From contig CM069432.1 in assembly GCA_035610365.1 (NCBI GenBank), positions 109,449,529 through 109,513,528 of the forward strand: 64,000 nt of DNA, written 5' to 3'. This document shows positions 1 to 10,823 of this stretch, one piece after another. How positions within the stretch are numbered: the first letter of the stretch is position 1; every line of letters begins with the position of its first letter. The DNA comes from Aquatica leii. Taxonomy: Eukaryota > Arthropoda > Insecta > Coleoptera > Lampyridae. The notes below the pieces were generated by a model. That model had not been told where the DNA came from and made no database searches. It was given only the letters and a program-made list of their open reading frames with translations. Made by a program: the position numbers and the translations under genes.

Positions 1-1186
1 TTGTTTAAATTGCGTAGTACTATTCTACATCTTTCTGTTTATTTACATAATAAAAACACATCTGGCTTTTAGTATATTGTAGGCAATGCTGGTATCATTT
101 CTGGCCAAATGCCTGCGTTTTTAATTATGCAGTGCACGCCGCTTAAAATAATTTAAGAATTACACCATTCTTCTTAGAAATTTGTTGACACTAAAAATAA
201 AAACAAAATAACGTTATCACATAAGACGTAGTTAATTTAATTTGTTATTCTAAGAAGGCAATGCATTCCAAGTTAATTCTCGAAGATAACGTATTTACAG
301 ATGTTGAAATAATGTACCGTTTCGTAAATCAGTCAAATTATTTACATAAATAAATAACACTGCAAAAATAAGATAAATATGCAAAACAACTATTTTCAGG
401 CTATAATCATAAAATGTTTCACTCTAAACAAGCGTATTGTGAAATTTTAACTCAAAAATGCATACAAAATAAGTTATGGATCATGTATAAAAACGAACCT
501 GAGAATACATTCATAACATAAACCGAAATTATTATTACTATAAGCGGCGTTTTTTCTATCTAGTAGCATGCATTCGAATTGTTACTTTAGTAAAGCGATA
601 ACATTACCCGATTGAAAATATTATCCGTGATTCCAATAAGCGGCGAGCGCTGTAATAGTAATTCATACCAAAATTTAAATCATTAATTTGGTTCTGAAGT
701 CCGAGTCTTTAAAGCATCGCCCTGTGTTTATTGCTAAAGATACATCTCAAGTGCTAATAAACTTGTATATTTAATTTTAAGTGACTTTTGAGTAGTATAA
801 AAATTTAAAAAAAATTAATTTAGCACATCTTCGTTGGCTTCCGGCTTGAAAATAAAATTAAACAGAGTAAATGAAACAAACCACTCAACCGATTATAATT
901 TTATAGAATTGTTTGAAGGATTTTATTCATTCTATACTTTGTTTATAAACAGAAATCAAAGTGTACGAATTATTTTTGCAAACTCAGAGTTTTTAGATTC
1001 AAACCAAGTTATCTGATAAAACATTGCTTTGCACGTATGTCGGAACTAATAACGCCGCCATCGTTTGCAATCCTTTAATAACCAAAAACGGTTTGAGGCT
1101 TTGCATTTAATCATTACCTTGCTTTTACTATCATATAAAGCTATATCATTGTGTAACTATAATGTATATAAACAAGAGTAATACGC
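1..1186. other. AT-rich non-coding stretch
   Basis: I see no gene, RNA or clear repeat boundary here. The only ORF of note (834-1016, 60 codons) resembles no family I know and has the base composition of its surroundings, so I treat it as chance. Confidence 0.6.
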
Positions 1187-1310
1187 ATACTTGTATGCGT
1201 TAAGTATATTCATGCATTACGAATATGATTTAACTGTAATAAAGTTATGAATTGTTTTGATATTTTGCTAGTTATCACTATAGTTATACTTAATACTCAT
1301 AAAACAACGA
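1187..1310 (-). repeat. fragment of the CACGG-element subterminal repeat
   Basis: Read on the minus strand, this matches 20090-20215, the region just inside the right end of the CACGG element at 14781-20336. Shared words include TATGCGTTA, AATAAAGTTATGAATTGTTTT and GTTATCACTATAGTTATA. The outermost ~100 bases of the element end are not visible, so this is a truncated or diverged copy. Confidence 0.6.
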
Positions 1311-2068
1311 AAGCACGTGGTAAAACCTATGTTCAGCCTTTCCTAGCTAATAAATATAAGTCCGATTCCGATAGTACTTGATAGTACCTATGTACTATGT
1401 AAAACAAAAAAATTAAGTAATATTTATTTTATAGTTAAAATATGGGTACAAAATTTATTGCCAATATAGCATCAATATGTGGTTACTATAATGTGAATAA
1501 CTCAGTAATTACTGTACTTTTATATTATGCCGTAGGGTGGTTCGCAGAAATTATCTGGTGTACAACACTAAGAAAACAAAACGAGAGAAATCGTGGGAAA
1601 CATAAACTGTATAAAGTGTTTCATTAAAAAAATAGTATTTTTAAGAATATTGCTAAAATCCGATGTTCAATTGTGTTTTTTAATACACTGTCGTAAACTT
1701 TGCTAATCTAACCCAATTTGTAGTTGCAATAATAAAAAAATATCAATAGTGAACAGATCATTTTTAAGACGTTGTATACAATACAAATAAGTCTATATTG
1801 ATAATTTTAAAGTAAAGCCATTGTTTTCAAGAATTCGATTATGATGACATAATTAAATACTCTCAATTGGACAGTTTATGCAAGGATTGAAAATAGTAGC
1901 TGTACCTACCTTAGAAGTTAATTTTTTTTTTTTAACAAAGTGCACTGGAAAACTTCCATGTCCAGTTTTAATTCTAGTAAACACCGTACTTATTCTTCTG
2001 CATAAATATTTTCCATGAAACCATGGTTTTTTTGGTATGTAAGTTTGAATTGCGGTGTACCTAGTACA
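1311..2068. other. non-coding, nothing recognised
   Basis: AT-rich sequence with no recognisable domain. A 61-codon ORF at 1442-1627 has no family resemblance and is not supported. Confidence 0.5.
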
Positions 2069-2211
2069 ACAGTGTGTATTTTGTTGATTGTCCGGTGTTT
2101 GAATTTGCCGCTTGTTTATTCGTCAACGAACCAACATTGTTTGAATATAGTTACTAGAATGACGACGCGGCAAATTCAAACACCCGACAATCATTAAAAT
2201 ACGCACCGTAT
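2069..2211. repeat. short imperfect palindrome (MITE-like or snap-back)
   Basis: Arms at about 2069-2110 and 2169-2211 are inverted copies sharing GTGTTTGAATTTGCCGC, TGATTGTC and GTGTATTTT-like words. A ~58-bp spacer separates them. It could be a small foldback MITE or the terminal hairpin of a larger decayed element. No clean target duplication was identified. Confidence 0.6.
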
Positions 2212-2664
2212 TATCGTGACAAATGTTGTTGTACTCTTCGATCCATTTTTAAAAAATGCTTTTTTAGCGATATTAATAAAGTTATCAATTGTCAACTCTA
2301 TATTGAGTTGAGATCCACACACTACCCGTATAATATATCTCTATGTACTTTTACGCCTATCTGTACTTCTGTACAGGCAATCTGTATTAATCGATAACGG
2401 GTCGATAGTATTTACGTATCGCTGGAGTACAGGTATTTGTATACAATCTTTAACGTACAGTTACTAAATATATACTAATAAATATCGTTATAATACAGAT
2501 TTAATAGAGATATAATAAAGTACGCAATTTTTGCAAAATAGTGTTTTTATATTAGTTATTATCTTATAGGCGTTGTCTATATCACAGCTGTCGTGTGTAT
2601 ACAGTCCTTAACATTTTTTATATGTAGGTTTAATAACTTTGTGCACTGATATTTTTAGTTTTCT
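2212..2664. other. non-coding, nothing recognised
   Basis: AT-rich sequence with several scattered CTGTAC and TCTGTA words around 2340-2470 and no coding signal. On the minus strand it lies downstream of the tRNA-like segment and could be the body of a SINE, but I see no defining tail. Confidence 0.4.
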
Positions 2665-2750
2665 TTCGTGTCCATTCTGGGATTCGAACCTGGTCCTCTA
2701 ATAGTCTGAAATTTGGGAAATCCATTGTGTTAATTGAGCCACTACAGTTT
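2665..2750 (-). repeat. tRNA-like segment, probable SINE head or tRNA pseudogene
   Basis: The minus strand carries a good B box/T-loop word (GGTTCGAATCCC) about 50 bases after an A-box/D-arm-like word (TGGCTCAATTAACACAATGG). That is the spacing of an internal pol III promoter. The acceptor arms do not pair and the T stem has mismatches, so a working tRNA is unlikely. A tRNA-derived SINE or dead tRNA fits better. Confidence 0.45.
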
Positions 2751-3770
2751 GGTATTTATACTAATCTTATAACATCTTTTATTATTAGTGATTTTTATAT
2801 GCGTTTTTTTATACATAACTATGTATAAAAATAAAAATAAAATTTTTAACAAAAAAAGAACCGATTTCAAAAACATGCTTTAAATAAAATTCAGTAAAAA
2901 GTAAAAAATATTTATTTTCTCTAATTAAATTTAATTACAATTAAACAACAAAATTTTTATTTTTATGAAAAAGCCTTTTGAAGTAGCTTATCGGTAAAGC
3001 ACAAATTTCATTATTACAGTATGTGGTGTAGAAAATCCTACGAATTACCTCTTGGACACATTTGTCTGTAGTTGATTTAGTCTTCGGCTTGTCATGTGTT
3101 TTTGTGGACAACCAAACTTGTATCCTAATAATCACACTATAACAACAATGAATATTAAATATGGAAAAGTACAAACCTTCCGGTTTTCCTTCGGCTTCTT
3201 TACAAATCCGTTGACTATGAAGAACTTTTTTAAGGTATCCTGCAAATAATTCCTTGTTAGAAACAAATCATGTAAAAATTCAATTCAAAAATTGTCATTT
3301 TATCACTTAAGGTTCAATAACCTCGCAATTTAATATGAATTTGTGCACCTGATTAAAGTAACTATTAATTGTACGTACTTACTTGAAAATAATATTCACA
3401 ATTTAAATCAGAGAAACAAGCATAAACAAAATAAAATAATAACAATGGCAAATTGACGGCAAACGTTTTTCTGTGATTAGATTAAACCGATTAAAGTGTC
3501 ACAGCTGATTACCGAACGCATTTTTGTACACTGCGCAATGTGACGTCATGTTCATAACAAGACAAGTAATATAGGTGAAACCTGTAAAGATAATATCGCA
3601 AGAAAAATGTATCGAATGTGTGAATGTGAATGTGAATGTATTCACTATTGGCGATTCAGTATAGATCACATAAAGAAACGATACATTTCCTGTACATTTT
3701 AAAACAGTATCAATTGAATACATCATTCTATACCGAATCACTATAGACATTTCATTACTATATCGATATG
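2751..3770. other. non-coding, nothing recognised
   Basis: AT-rich sequence. Minus-strand ORFs at 2941-3174 and 3499-3750 do not continue the adjacent LINE and match no known family. The LINE to the right appears to end at about 3771 without its usual C-terminal zinc-finger region. Confidence 0.5.
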
Positions 3771-4262
3771 TTATACGGGTATACTTTTTTTAGCAATTTT
3801 GTCGACCTCTTCGTTATGTTTTAGACCTATCTGTGCCTTAACCCAAATTAAGGTTATCTTGTAACTTTCACTGAATAAACGGTTATATAAAATTTTTATG
3901 TTTTTAATATGATAATTTAAAATTATTGTTAAAAGATGATATTGTTTTTTAACTGAAACTAAAGCTGATAGTGAGTCAGTAAGAATTACAGATTGTTTGT
4001 AGTTGTGTCTGCCAATAAATTCTAATGCTTGATATATTGACAAAGTTTCGGCGCTAAAAACTGATGTTTCTGCAGGTAGTTTAAACATATCTCTAGGTTT
4101 TGTAGAATGAACAAAGTAAGCACCACCAGCAGCTGTATAATCTTTTGACGCATCAGTATATTTATGAATGTAATTTTTAAACTTACTTAAGATGTTATTA
4201 AGGGTATGCGGAGCATAAAGGAGGTGATTTATGTTTGCCCCAATAACTTTTTGTAAGGTCAT
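3771..4262 (-). pseudogene. LINE copy 1 RNase H domain
   Basis: This is an RNase H1-type fold. YTDASKDY supplies the first Asp, FSAETLSIYQAL the Glu, and VILTDSLSALVSV the second Asp. The last motif is WVKAQIGLKHNEEVDKIAK, where the usual His before x-G is Gln, while the final Asp is kept. In LINE copy 2 the same site is KAHSGIKENEMAD with His intact. The domain would remove template RNA during cDNA synthesis. The C-terminal Cys/His finger seen in copy 2 is absent here. Confidence 0.85.
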
Positions 4263-4744
4263 AACTGTTTAATGTAGATATTTTTTTAACAAGCTGGCTT
4301 TGTTTTAAATCAAAAATTTTAAAACTACTTTTTGAGCGAGAAAGTCTATAGTTATATTGAAAGGAGTTTCTACGGCTTTGACATATAGACCATTGACGGG
4401 CGTAGAACAAAAAGCTCCGATAGGAAGCCTGATAACTTTGTTATGTATCATTATAATTTTTTTAAGAGAGGAATTGCTGGCCGATCCAAATATAATTGTC
4501 CTATAATCTAAAATAGATCTATCTACTTTAAAAAAATTAATACTTTTTTCACACTTTGCAAGACAACTTTTTATCTAAAATCATACCTAAGTACTTTATT
4601 TCGTTGCGGTAAAGAAAAGTTAGATTATTTATCATTATTGTATCCTTATAGGGTATATTTTGTCTAGTAAATACTGTAACTACTGATTTATTGTGCAATA
4701 GTTCCAAATTATTGTTTGTTAACCATTTTTGTATTTGTGTCACA

Positions 4745-5433
4745 GTTAGTGTCAGATGGTTTCAACAAGACTCATACGTTTTTCCTTGGCAATGCACGCA
4801 AAAATCGTCTGCGTATTGAGTAATGGTTGCTGTTGTTAGCACCTTGTGTATATCAGCCGCATAAATATTAAACAATAATGGAATTAATACACTTCCTTGA
4901 GCTTGACCTGTAAATGCTTAACATGGGCCAATTAAATGATTGTTTTTCGTTCTTACATGAATACTTCTGCCAAAATACAAATTTACTAAACTGTATGATA
5001 GATTTTCTGGTATGCTTATGTAACCTAATTTTTCTTTCAACTTAAGCAAGTCCTCACTGTCATAAGCTGCTTTTACGTTAAAAGATAAATAAATAAATAA
5101 ATCGTTTGTTGAAAAACAATCTTGTATATCCGTTACAATATTGCACAGAGCATCTATCGTACTAAAACCCTTCCTGTACCCAAACGGCTGGCTAGGAAAA
5201 ATATCTATTTTATTGCACCACCATTCTATTCTTACTTTAATTAATCTTTCAAAAGTTTTAAAAATGCACGATAAAACTGTAATTGGTCTATATGATTCCA
5301 CTGTTTCTGGGTTTTTATTAGGTTTTAGAATGGGAGTAATTAAGCAATTTTTAATTAATTCTCTATGAATCGAGACATCGTTATATATGTTTAATAAAAA
5401 GTTTTTACATACTAATGGCATCTTTAGCAACAT
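4745..5433 (-). pseudogene. LINE copy 1 reverse transcriptase
   Basis: The fingers/palm of a LINE reverse transcriptase are clear: ESYRPITVLSCIFKTFERLI, then FGYRKGFSTIDAL. Motif A appears as LSFNVKAAYDSED, where the catalytic Asp is Asn. After a stop the frame resumes with GQAQGSVLIPLLFNIY and the motif C box QYADDFC (about 4795-4820), ending in a stop just after it. The thumb is seen at 4549-4743 (NEIKYLGMILDKKL). The altered motif A, stops and frame breaks make it inactive. Confidence 0.85.
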
Positions 5434-5474
5434 AGAATATTATCTATACTTGGAGTTGTATTTGTTACGGTTTT

Positions 5475-6011
5475 TTAAACAAAAGTGATTTCGTTAAAAG
5501 TAAAAGGTTGATTTAAAAATGTTTTGGATATACATATATGCGTTTTAGGTTTATCTAAATATTTTAGACTGGTTGCGGGAGCTAAATTATCTAAAAATTT
5601 GCCAAAATATTTACAACAGTTGTTACCAAAAGTAGTATTGTTTGGTAATATTTGAGCTTGCTTCCATATTTTTTTATGTGAGGTGGGATTGTTTAAATTA
5701 GATATCCACTGACGCCAACTATTTCTAGATTTTATTTTAAAAGTTTTTTTTGTTTTAGCAACAATGTTTTTGCAGTGCATGTAATTATCTACAGTACTAT
5801 TAATTTTATAATTATTAATTGCTAATTTTCTTTCTTGTAGAGCTATTTCAAATTCTTTGTCCCACCATACAGGTAATGAAGGTTTTTAAATTTTATATAG
5901 TTTATTTACTGGAATTTCCGCGTTGTTAATTGAATTTACCAAAAAGTTATAACGCTCATTAATGCTATTGAAAGCTGGAATATCAGAAAATAAATCGGTC
6001 AAGTGGTTAGC
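5475..6011 (-). pseudogene. LINE copy 1 ORF2 linker between endonuclease and RT
   Basis: The frame continues from the endonuclease through ANHLTDLFSD, an internal stop (near 5887), PSLPVWWDKEFEIAL and SRNSWRQWISNLN. These are typical of the linker of RNase H-bearing LINEs, where a WWD...R.SW motif precedes the polymerase. The open part spans 5475-5780 and ends in another stop. No enzymatic function is expected of this segment on its own. Confidence 0.65.
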
Positions 6012-6713
6012 TTATGTTTCCCAGTTAGTTCTTTTTATGTTCCATTTAGTCTTAGGATAAATGTGAGCATTAAAATTTAGGGGAGTATTGTATTCCATAA
6101 GTATTGGGTAATACTCAGATCCTATAGTGTCGTTTGTTACTGTCCAGTTGATTTTATTGTAAATTTCCGGTGAACATAGAGATATGTCTACACATGATTT
6201 ATTTAACAAATTTAGTGTAAATCTTGTTGCTTGTCCATTATTTAAAATAACTAAATTTTTTGATGAAAGGGCATTTAAAATTTGAGTTTCACATTGATTA
6301 ATTTTATTAGAACCCCAAACGCCATGGTGAGCATTTAGGTCTCCACCAATAATAATTGGTGATGACCCTAAGTTTAATATATTTTTCCAATCACTGTTAG
6401 ATACTCTTGGCGGTGTATATACTGAGAAACATGGTTTGGAATCGATTAAGATTTTTGCTCTACATACTTGTATTTCGTCATTAAAATTGTCTGGTGGCTG
6501 AATAACTGTAAAATTAAGCTGTTTCTTAATAAAAAGTGCTCCCGCTTTTTTGTCAACTCTGTCTTTTCGTAGTACATGATATCCTTGAATTTGAAATTTT
6601 GTTTTAGGTTTTAACCATGTTTCATTTATTATAGCAATATCAATACTATTATCAAACAAAAATTTTTCTAAACTGTTGCGATTGGATACTGCAGAACGAA
6701 CGTTCCATTGCAT
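6012..6713 (-). pseudogene. LINE copy 1 endonuclease domain (ORF2 N-terminus)
   Basis: This is an endonuclease/exonuclease/phosphatase-type domain that nicks target DNA to prime reverse transcription. It begins MQWNVRSAVSN, has IAIINETWLKP for the catalytic Glu region, and GGDLNAHHGVWGS for the Asp/Asn region. The final SDH motif is degraded to GSEYYPI, so the catalytic Asp-His pair is lost. A TAA at 6012 ends the frame. Recognisable ORF2 protein resumes directly after the stop (ANHLTDLFSD), so the stop is secondary damage. Confidence 0.85.
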
Positions 6714-6844
6714 AATTTTTACACTGTTTTGTTTTTTATTTTTTTTATAATATATTATCTTTAATTATGTTTAATGTCGAACTAAGTTTAAATCTAAATC
6801 ACTGTCTTTTATTTTTTTAACGTCGTCGACTGTGGACGTTTCGT

Positions 6845-7163
6845 TTAACAACTTTTTAAAAAAATTGCTATAGATTTATTTAATTGTGATTTAAATGCTT
6901 CAAATTCGGTTACTTTGTTGAGATTATACGAAATAAATTTATCAGGACCTAATTTATAAGAAAACATTGGTTGGGATTGATTTATTAGAATTTCAGGCGA
7001 TATTGGTTTACGTTTTTTATTTGGCTGTGTACTTACTGGTATTGTATGTTTTTGTAATGCAGGTAAAAGAGATTTAGATTTAAAGATGTTTTGTGCTGTT
7101 TTTGCAATTAGAAGTTCCGGAAAACCTTCAACATTAAGTAATGGAGTATATTTGTTAAAAGAT
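6845..7163 (-). pseudogene. LINE copy 1 ORF1, C-terminal remnant
   Basis: The remnant reads ...SFNKYTPLLNVEG... followed by a basic patch KKRKPISPE. LINE copy 2 ORF1 has the equivalent NNRFAILNTLENYPPL and KKRKTLNSPAE near its end, so this is the tail of the same nucleic-acid-binding ORF1. The zinc-knuckle region that should precede it is missing, because a Penelope-like fragment replaces the sequence from about 7164 on. The first few residues of the open frame (MFKQV) come from the Penelope strand, not from the LINE. Confidence 0.65.
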
Positions 7164-7942
7164 GTTATAACGACAACTTGTTTAAACAAGTAGAAGAAGC
7201 GGCCATGGGTTCACCGCTCTCTCCAGTTATAGCAAATATTTACATAGAATATTTTAAAACTGAAATTATGATAAATGTTGAGTTAAAACCAAAAACTTGG
7301 TTCAGATATGTTAATGATACGTTTGTTGTATGGCCTTATGGCAAAGATAAACTAAATTAGTTTTTTCAATATCTAAACTCTACACATAACAGCATTAAAT
7401 TTACTATTGAGTTAGAATATAACAACAGTCTAGCCTTTCTTGATGTACTAGTAATAACGAAAAATAACGGAAAATTTGGGCATTCCGTTTATAGAAAGAA
7501 AACGCACACTAATAGATACTGAAACGCCGAATCTCACCACCATCCAGTACAGAAGAATACTGTTATGCATACTTTAGCCAAAAGAGCTATACGTGTGTCA
7601 GATAATGAAAATCTACAAAAGGAAAAGGAAACACTATTGGAGTCTCTACAACAAAATGTATACGGGTTTAAAGAGATCCAAAACGCATGGAAAGGACACA
7701 CGCTAAACTTTGACCAAACTAAAGTGTTGGCTAGAACTCGTTTTTGCTTTCCTAGACTAATCCGCGAAGCTGTAGAAATAGAAAAACATCCATGTAATAT
7801 GAACCGAAAAGACGGTTTAAGACTCAGCAAATTTTGGCTACCAGTATTATATCCTCTAAGACAAAGATCGACCTTCTTGGAAAGAACACAAACACTTACT
7901 CCGAGTAATAACAAAGTCAGTCAAGCAGTAACGGAAAGATAA
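7164..7942 (+). pseudogene. Penelope-like RT/endonuclease polyprotein, GIY-YIG region deleted
   Basis: AAMGSPLSPVIANIYIEYF is the Penelope motif B region. Motif C is FRYVNDTFVVWP, with Asn for one catalytic Asp. After a stop at 7358-7360 the frame continues through NNSLAFLDVLV and HSVYRKKTHTNRY. A TGA and then NAESHHHP follow, typical of the RT C-terminus. The linker then jumps from KEIQNAW straight to GHTLNFDQTKVLAR. Compared with the copy at 32684-33127, about 110 residues including the GIY-YIG nuclease are missing. The C-terminus ends NNKVSQAVTER at 7942. Confidence 0.85.
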
Positions 7943-8013
7943 GGTTCGTTAATCACGCTAATCCCTATTGGTATAAATATCGTCATTTACACTTTTTCTT
8001 TCAGTGACATTTA

Positions 8014-8058
8014 CCACTCTAAAGATACAAGCTGCAATGTCTTGCGAAACGTCAGTTT
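8014..8058 (+). ncRNA. degenerate hammerhead-like motif in Penelope 3' UTR
   Basis: The order is CTAAAGA (consensus CTGANGA with one change), then CAAG and CTTG able to pair around a short loop, then GAAAC and GTC. This is the layout of a minimal type I hammerhead. Penelope-like elements are known to carry hammerhead motifs. The G-to-A change in the first core box probably kills this copy; the copy at 32294-32336 has the box intact. Confidence 0.5.
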
Positions 8059-8270
8059 GTTTGAGTTCACGAACGACAATACGGCAAAGGCCACGTTCTA
8101 CTTCTTGTTGGCCGAAAGTCGCTTATAATCATAAACATATAAACCGCGAAAGCTTAAGATTTTATAATACTAACTTAATAAACACAGTCATAATCACTAG
8201 GAAGTATTTACTTTACTCAAAACAGAATTATCCGGCTTTTAAGAAAAAAACTTACGGAAATGAATAAAAA

Positions 8271-8472
8271 ATCCCCCCCACTTAATTCTGTATTCAAAAT
8301 TGTGATAAGTTCAACAAACATTTAAAATTTACTTAATGGATTTTTTAAAAGGAACATATACGGTGTTGATTGAACAAAAGAATATTTCAATTTACGGTAA
8401 AACTGCACTTTATTTTCCTAGAATCCTAATAAAGGGGTCTAATACAACACCTTTTCCGGTTACCTGTTTTAA
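8271..8472. other. non-coding flank of the piggyBac element
   Basis: Short AT-rich segment with nothing recognised, ending in the TTAA target copy at 8469-8472. Confidence 0.5.
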
Positions 8473-10819
8473 CCCGTAACTGGTGAGGTGGGGTTACTCA
8501 AACCCTAGCAAAACTTAGATTCGTTACCGCGCAATTATAGGTGGTGGGAGAGCTACTCCTTTAACTGTAGCTTTCAGTCAGTCTACGCTAGTCACTCTGA
8601 TAGCACGTGTCTGTCAAAATTATTGTGTGAGGTTTTAATATTTTCGTCTTATTCAAATCGTCAATTTTGTCATGGTTTTTTTTTCATCGATAAATAAGAT
8701 GAAATCGGATGATCCGAATTTTGAAAAATGGGCTAAAGATGATTTGGACGATCTTGAAGGTGATTTTAGCGGAAATGAAGATGATTCCCCCGATTTTCAA
8801 AGTGTTCACAAAAGTAGTTCGGAAGAAGAGCTGTCCAGTAATGAAGATGTGAGTGTTACTGCTCAATCGAAACCACATATTTTATCTTCGGATGATGATG
8901 AGGAACCGCCTATTACAAAGAGGAAGAAAAAGCTAAAAGCAAGAACAAGTTTAAATGGTCGGCAGATGCTCCAAATCAAAATGTTCGTACAAGATGCGAC
9001 AACATTATTACTCATCTTCCGGAGATAATCGGCCCTGCCAAAGGAATTGAGCAATATTATACTCATTCTTCGGCTTGGAATCTCTTGTTCACTGACGAGA
9101 TACTTGAAGAAATTCTGCCTTGTAGAAATAAAAAATTATCTCAGGTTTATCAGCGGCTTTCCGAACCCAACAGACAAGATTACAAAAAGGTGTGCATGGT
9201 TGAGTTCAAAGCTGTGTTGGGCGTTTTGATATATTCATCTACTTTCAAGTCTAATCACGAGGACCTTGAAGCGTTATTCGCCACTAATGGAACGAGGCGC
9301 GATATATTCCGTTGCATTATTTCATTGAAGCGTCTTTTGCATATGTTAGCATGCCTCCGCTTTGATAATGCTTTGGATAGGGCCGAGAGAACTAAGACTG
9401 ATACCACTGCTGCAATCTCCTGGGTGCTTGAGAGGTTTGTGAAGAACTGCCAGGCATATTATTCTATTAAAGAATACGCTTGCATTGACGAAATGCTTGT
9501 GGGATTTAGAGGCCGTTGCAAATTCCGAATGTACATACCAAACACGCCCCGAAAATATGGTATTAAGATCATGGTACTAAATGATGCAAAGATTCATTAC
9601 TTAATAAACGCCTATATATATATTCCGGCAAAGACAGTGATGGCAAAACCCTTTCTGAAAACGAGAAAAAACTGGGTAAACCCACACAGTCTGTTTTGCG
9701 TCTAGCTGCTCCCATCAATGGAACGAATCGGAACGTAACGGCGGACAACTGGTTCTCCTCTATCCAACTTGTTTCAGAGCTGAAGAAAAGAGAGTCGACA
9801 TATGTAGGGAATGAAGTACCGGAAGAATTCCGACTAACTAAACCAAGGAAAAAAAAGTCAGCGCTATTTGGATTCACCAATGATCTCACCTTAGTGTCCT
9901 TCGTTCCAAAAAAACAAAGTCGTTCTTTTGGTTTCTTTGATGCACCACGATGACCGCATTGTTCCACAAACTGGTTAACCTGAGATTATTATGTTTTTCA
10001 ACGAAACAAAAGGGGGCGTGGATGCTCTAGACGAAAAATGCACCGTGTATTTCACAAGTCGGCGGACCAATCGTTTGTCACTTGCAATTTTCTACACTTT
10101 GTTCAATATTGGGCTTGTCAATGCTTTCGTGATATTCTCAAGCTTCCCTGCCCAGAAGAGAATCGATTTCGTAAAATGTCTTGCTAGGGAACTGACGGAG
10201 CCATACCTAAACATTAGGCTACTCAACAATCGCCTACCACGCGAACTGCGGCTAAACATTGGGCGTATCCTCCAAAAACAAATAACTTACAATGTTCCAC
10301 AACTTCTCGCAAAACAAGTGAGGTGCGCGAAATGCCCCAAAAGCAAAGACAAGAAAACAAGAAATACATGTATTGACTGTAGGGCTCTTATTTGCGGTAG
10401 CTGTGCTGTGAATCAGTGCGCAGAGTGCGTTCAGTAGAGAGTGGTTGAAAACACTATTTCTTTGATTTTTGTAATAAAAATTTTTGTTGTGTCTCTTGCC
10501 CATGATCTTTTTTATCTTTCTATCGAATTGTTATTGTTTATTTGTGTATTGTTCTTTTTATAAAAAATAAAATGTACAATGTGCCAATTTTACAGCGGTT
10601 TCTGTAGTCCGTACGGAAAGTATATTTTTTTTTCAGCAAGCCGCATTTTTTATGGAATTGTTTATAATGCGATTGTTTACTGATCAATAACATTAGCCAA
10701 AAGTAAATAATGAAGGTTTTTTAATCATCTGTTTTCTCAGAAACAAAATTTTAGTTTGGGGTTTGTCAAACCCTACCTCACCGGATACGTGACAACGGTG
10801 TCACCTCACCAGTTACGGG
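8473..10819 (+). mobile_element. piggyBac-family DNA transposon, complete ends, dead transposase
   Basis: The ends are an 18-bp perfect terminal inverted repeat, CCCGTAACTGGTGAGGTG at 8473-8490 and its complement at 10802-10819. TTAA flanks both sides (8469-8472 and 10820-10823). TTAA targeting and CCC-starting ends are piggyBac hallmarks, and 2347 bp is a usual length. A second subterminal inverted word (CGGTGAGGTAGGGTTTG on the right; GGTGAGGTGGGGTTACTC on the left) lies near each end. Confidence 0.95.
8672..10437 (+). pseudogene. piggyBac transposase (frameshifted)
   Basis: The start at 8672 opens an acidic N-terminus (KWAKDDLDDLEGD; SSDDDEEPP). After a frameshift near 8945 the DDE_Tnp_1_7-like body follows (KFKWSADAPNQNVRT; AWNLLFTDEILEEIL). 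Three catalytic Asp sites are visible: CIDEMLVGFRGR near 9483, VTADNWFSS near 9736 and KGGVDALDEKC near 10015. The C-terminal Cys-rich finger CAKCPKSKDK...CIDCRALICGSC binds DNA in the family. Further frame breaks near 9620 and a stop plus shift at 9950-9990 inactivate it. All Asp residues are kept, so decay looks recent or moderate. Confidence 0.92.
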
Positions 10820-10823
10820 TTAA

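Larger units (their letters stand above)
3771..7163 (-). mobile_element. LINE copy 1: truncated non-LTR retrotransposon with RNase H (I/R1/LOA-like group)
   Basis: On the minus strand the order is ORF1 tail, APE-type endonuclease, linker, reverse transcriptase and RNase H, the layout of the RNase H-bearing jockey/I/R1/LOA assemblage. The element is cut at its 5' side by a Penelope-like fragment at 7164. It seems to stop after RNase H at its 3' side. Stops and frameshifts separate all domains, so it is dead. LINE copy 2 (14435-24310) has the same domain order and matching motifs, so the two belong to one family. The clade is uncertain without a tree. Confidence 0.85.
7164..8270 (+). mobile_element. 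Penelope-like element, partial copy 1
   Basis: The fragment starts inside the reverse transcriptase (YNDNLFKQVEEAAMGSPL) and runs to a 3' untranslated region shared with the copies at 32120-33402 and 33408-33860. It is inserted against, or replaces, the ORF1 of LINE copy 1. The outer limit on the right is approximate and is set by loss of similarity with the other copies. Confidence 0.8.

Noticed and set aside
2665-2750. Functional tRNA gene on minus
   Set aside because: The acceptor stem does not pair and the T stem has mismatches; kept only as a tRNA-like SINE head.
7178-7360. ORF beginning MFKQVEEAAMGSPL as a separate gene
   Set aside because: It is the palm of the Penelope-like RT, starting mid-domain; the first Met is internal.
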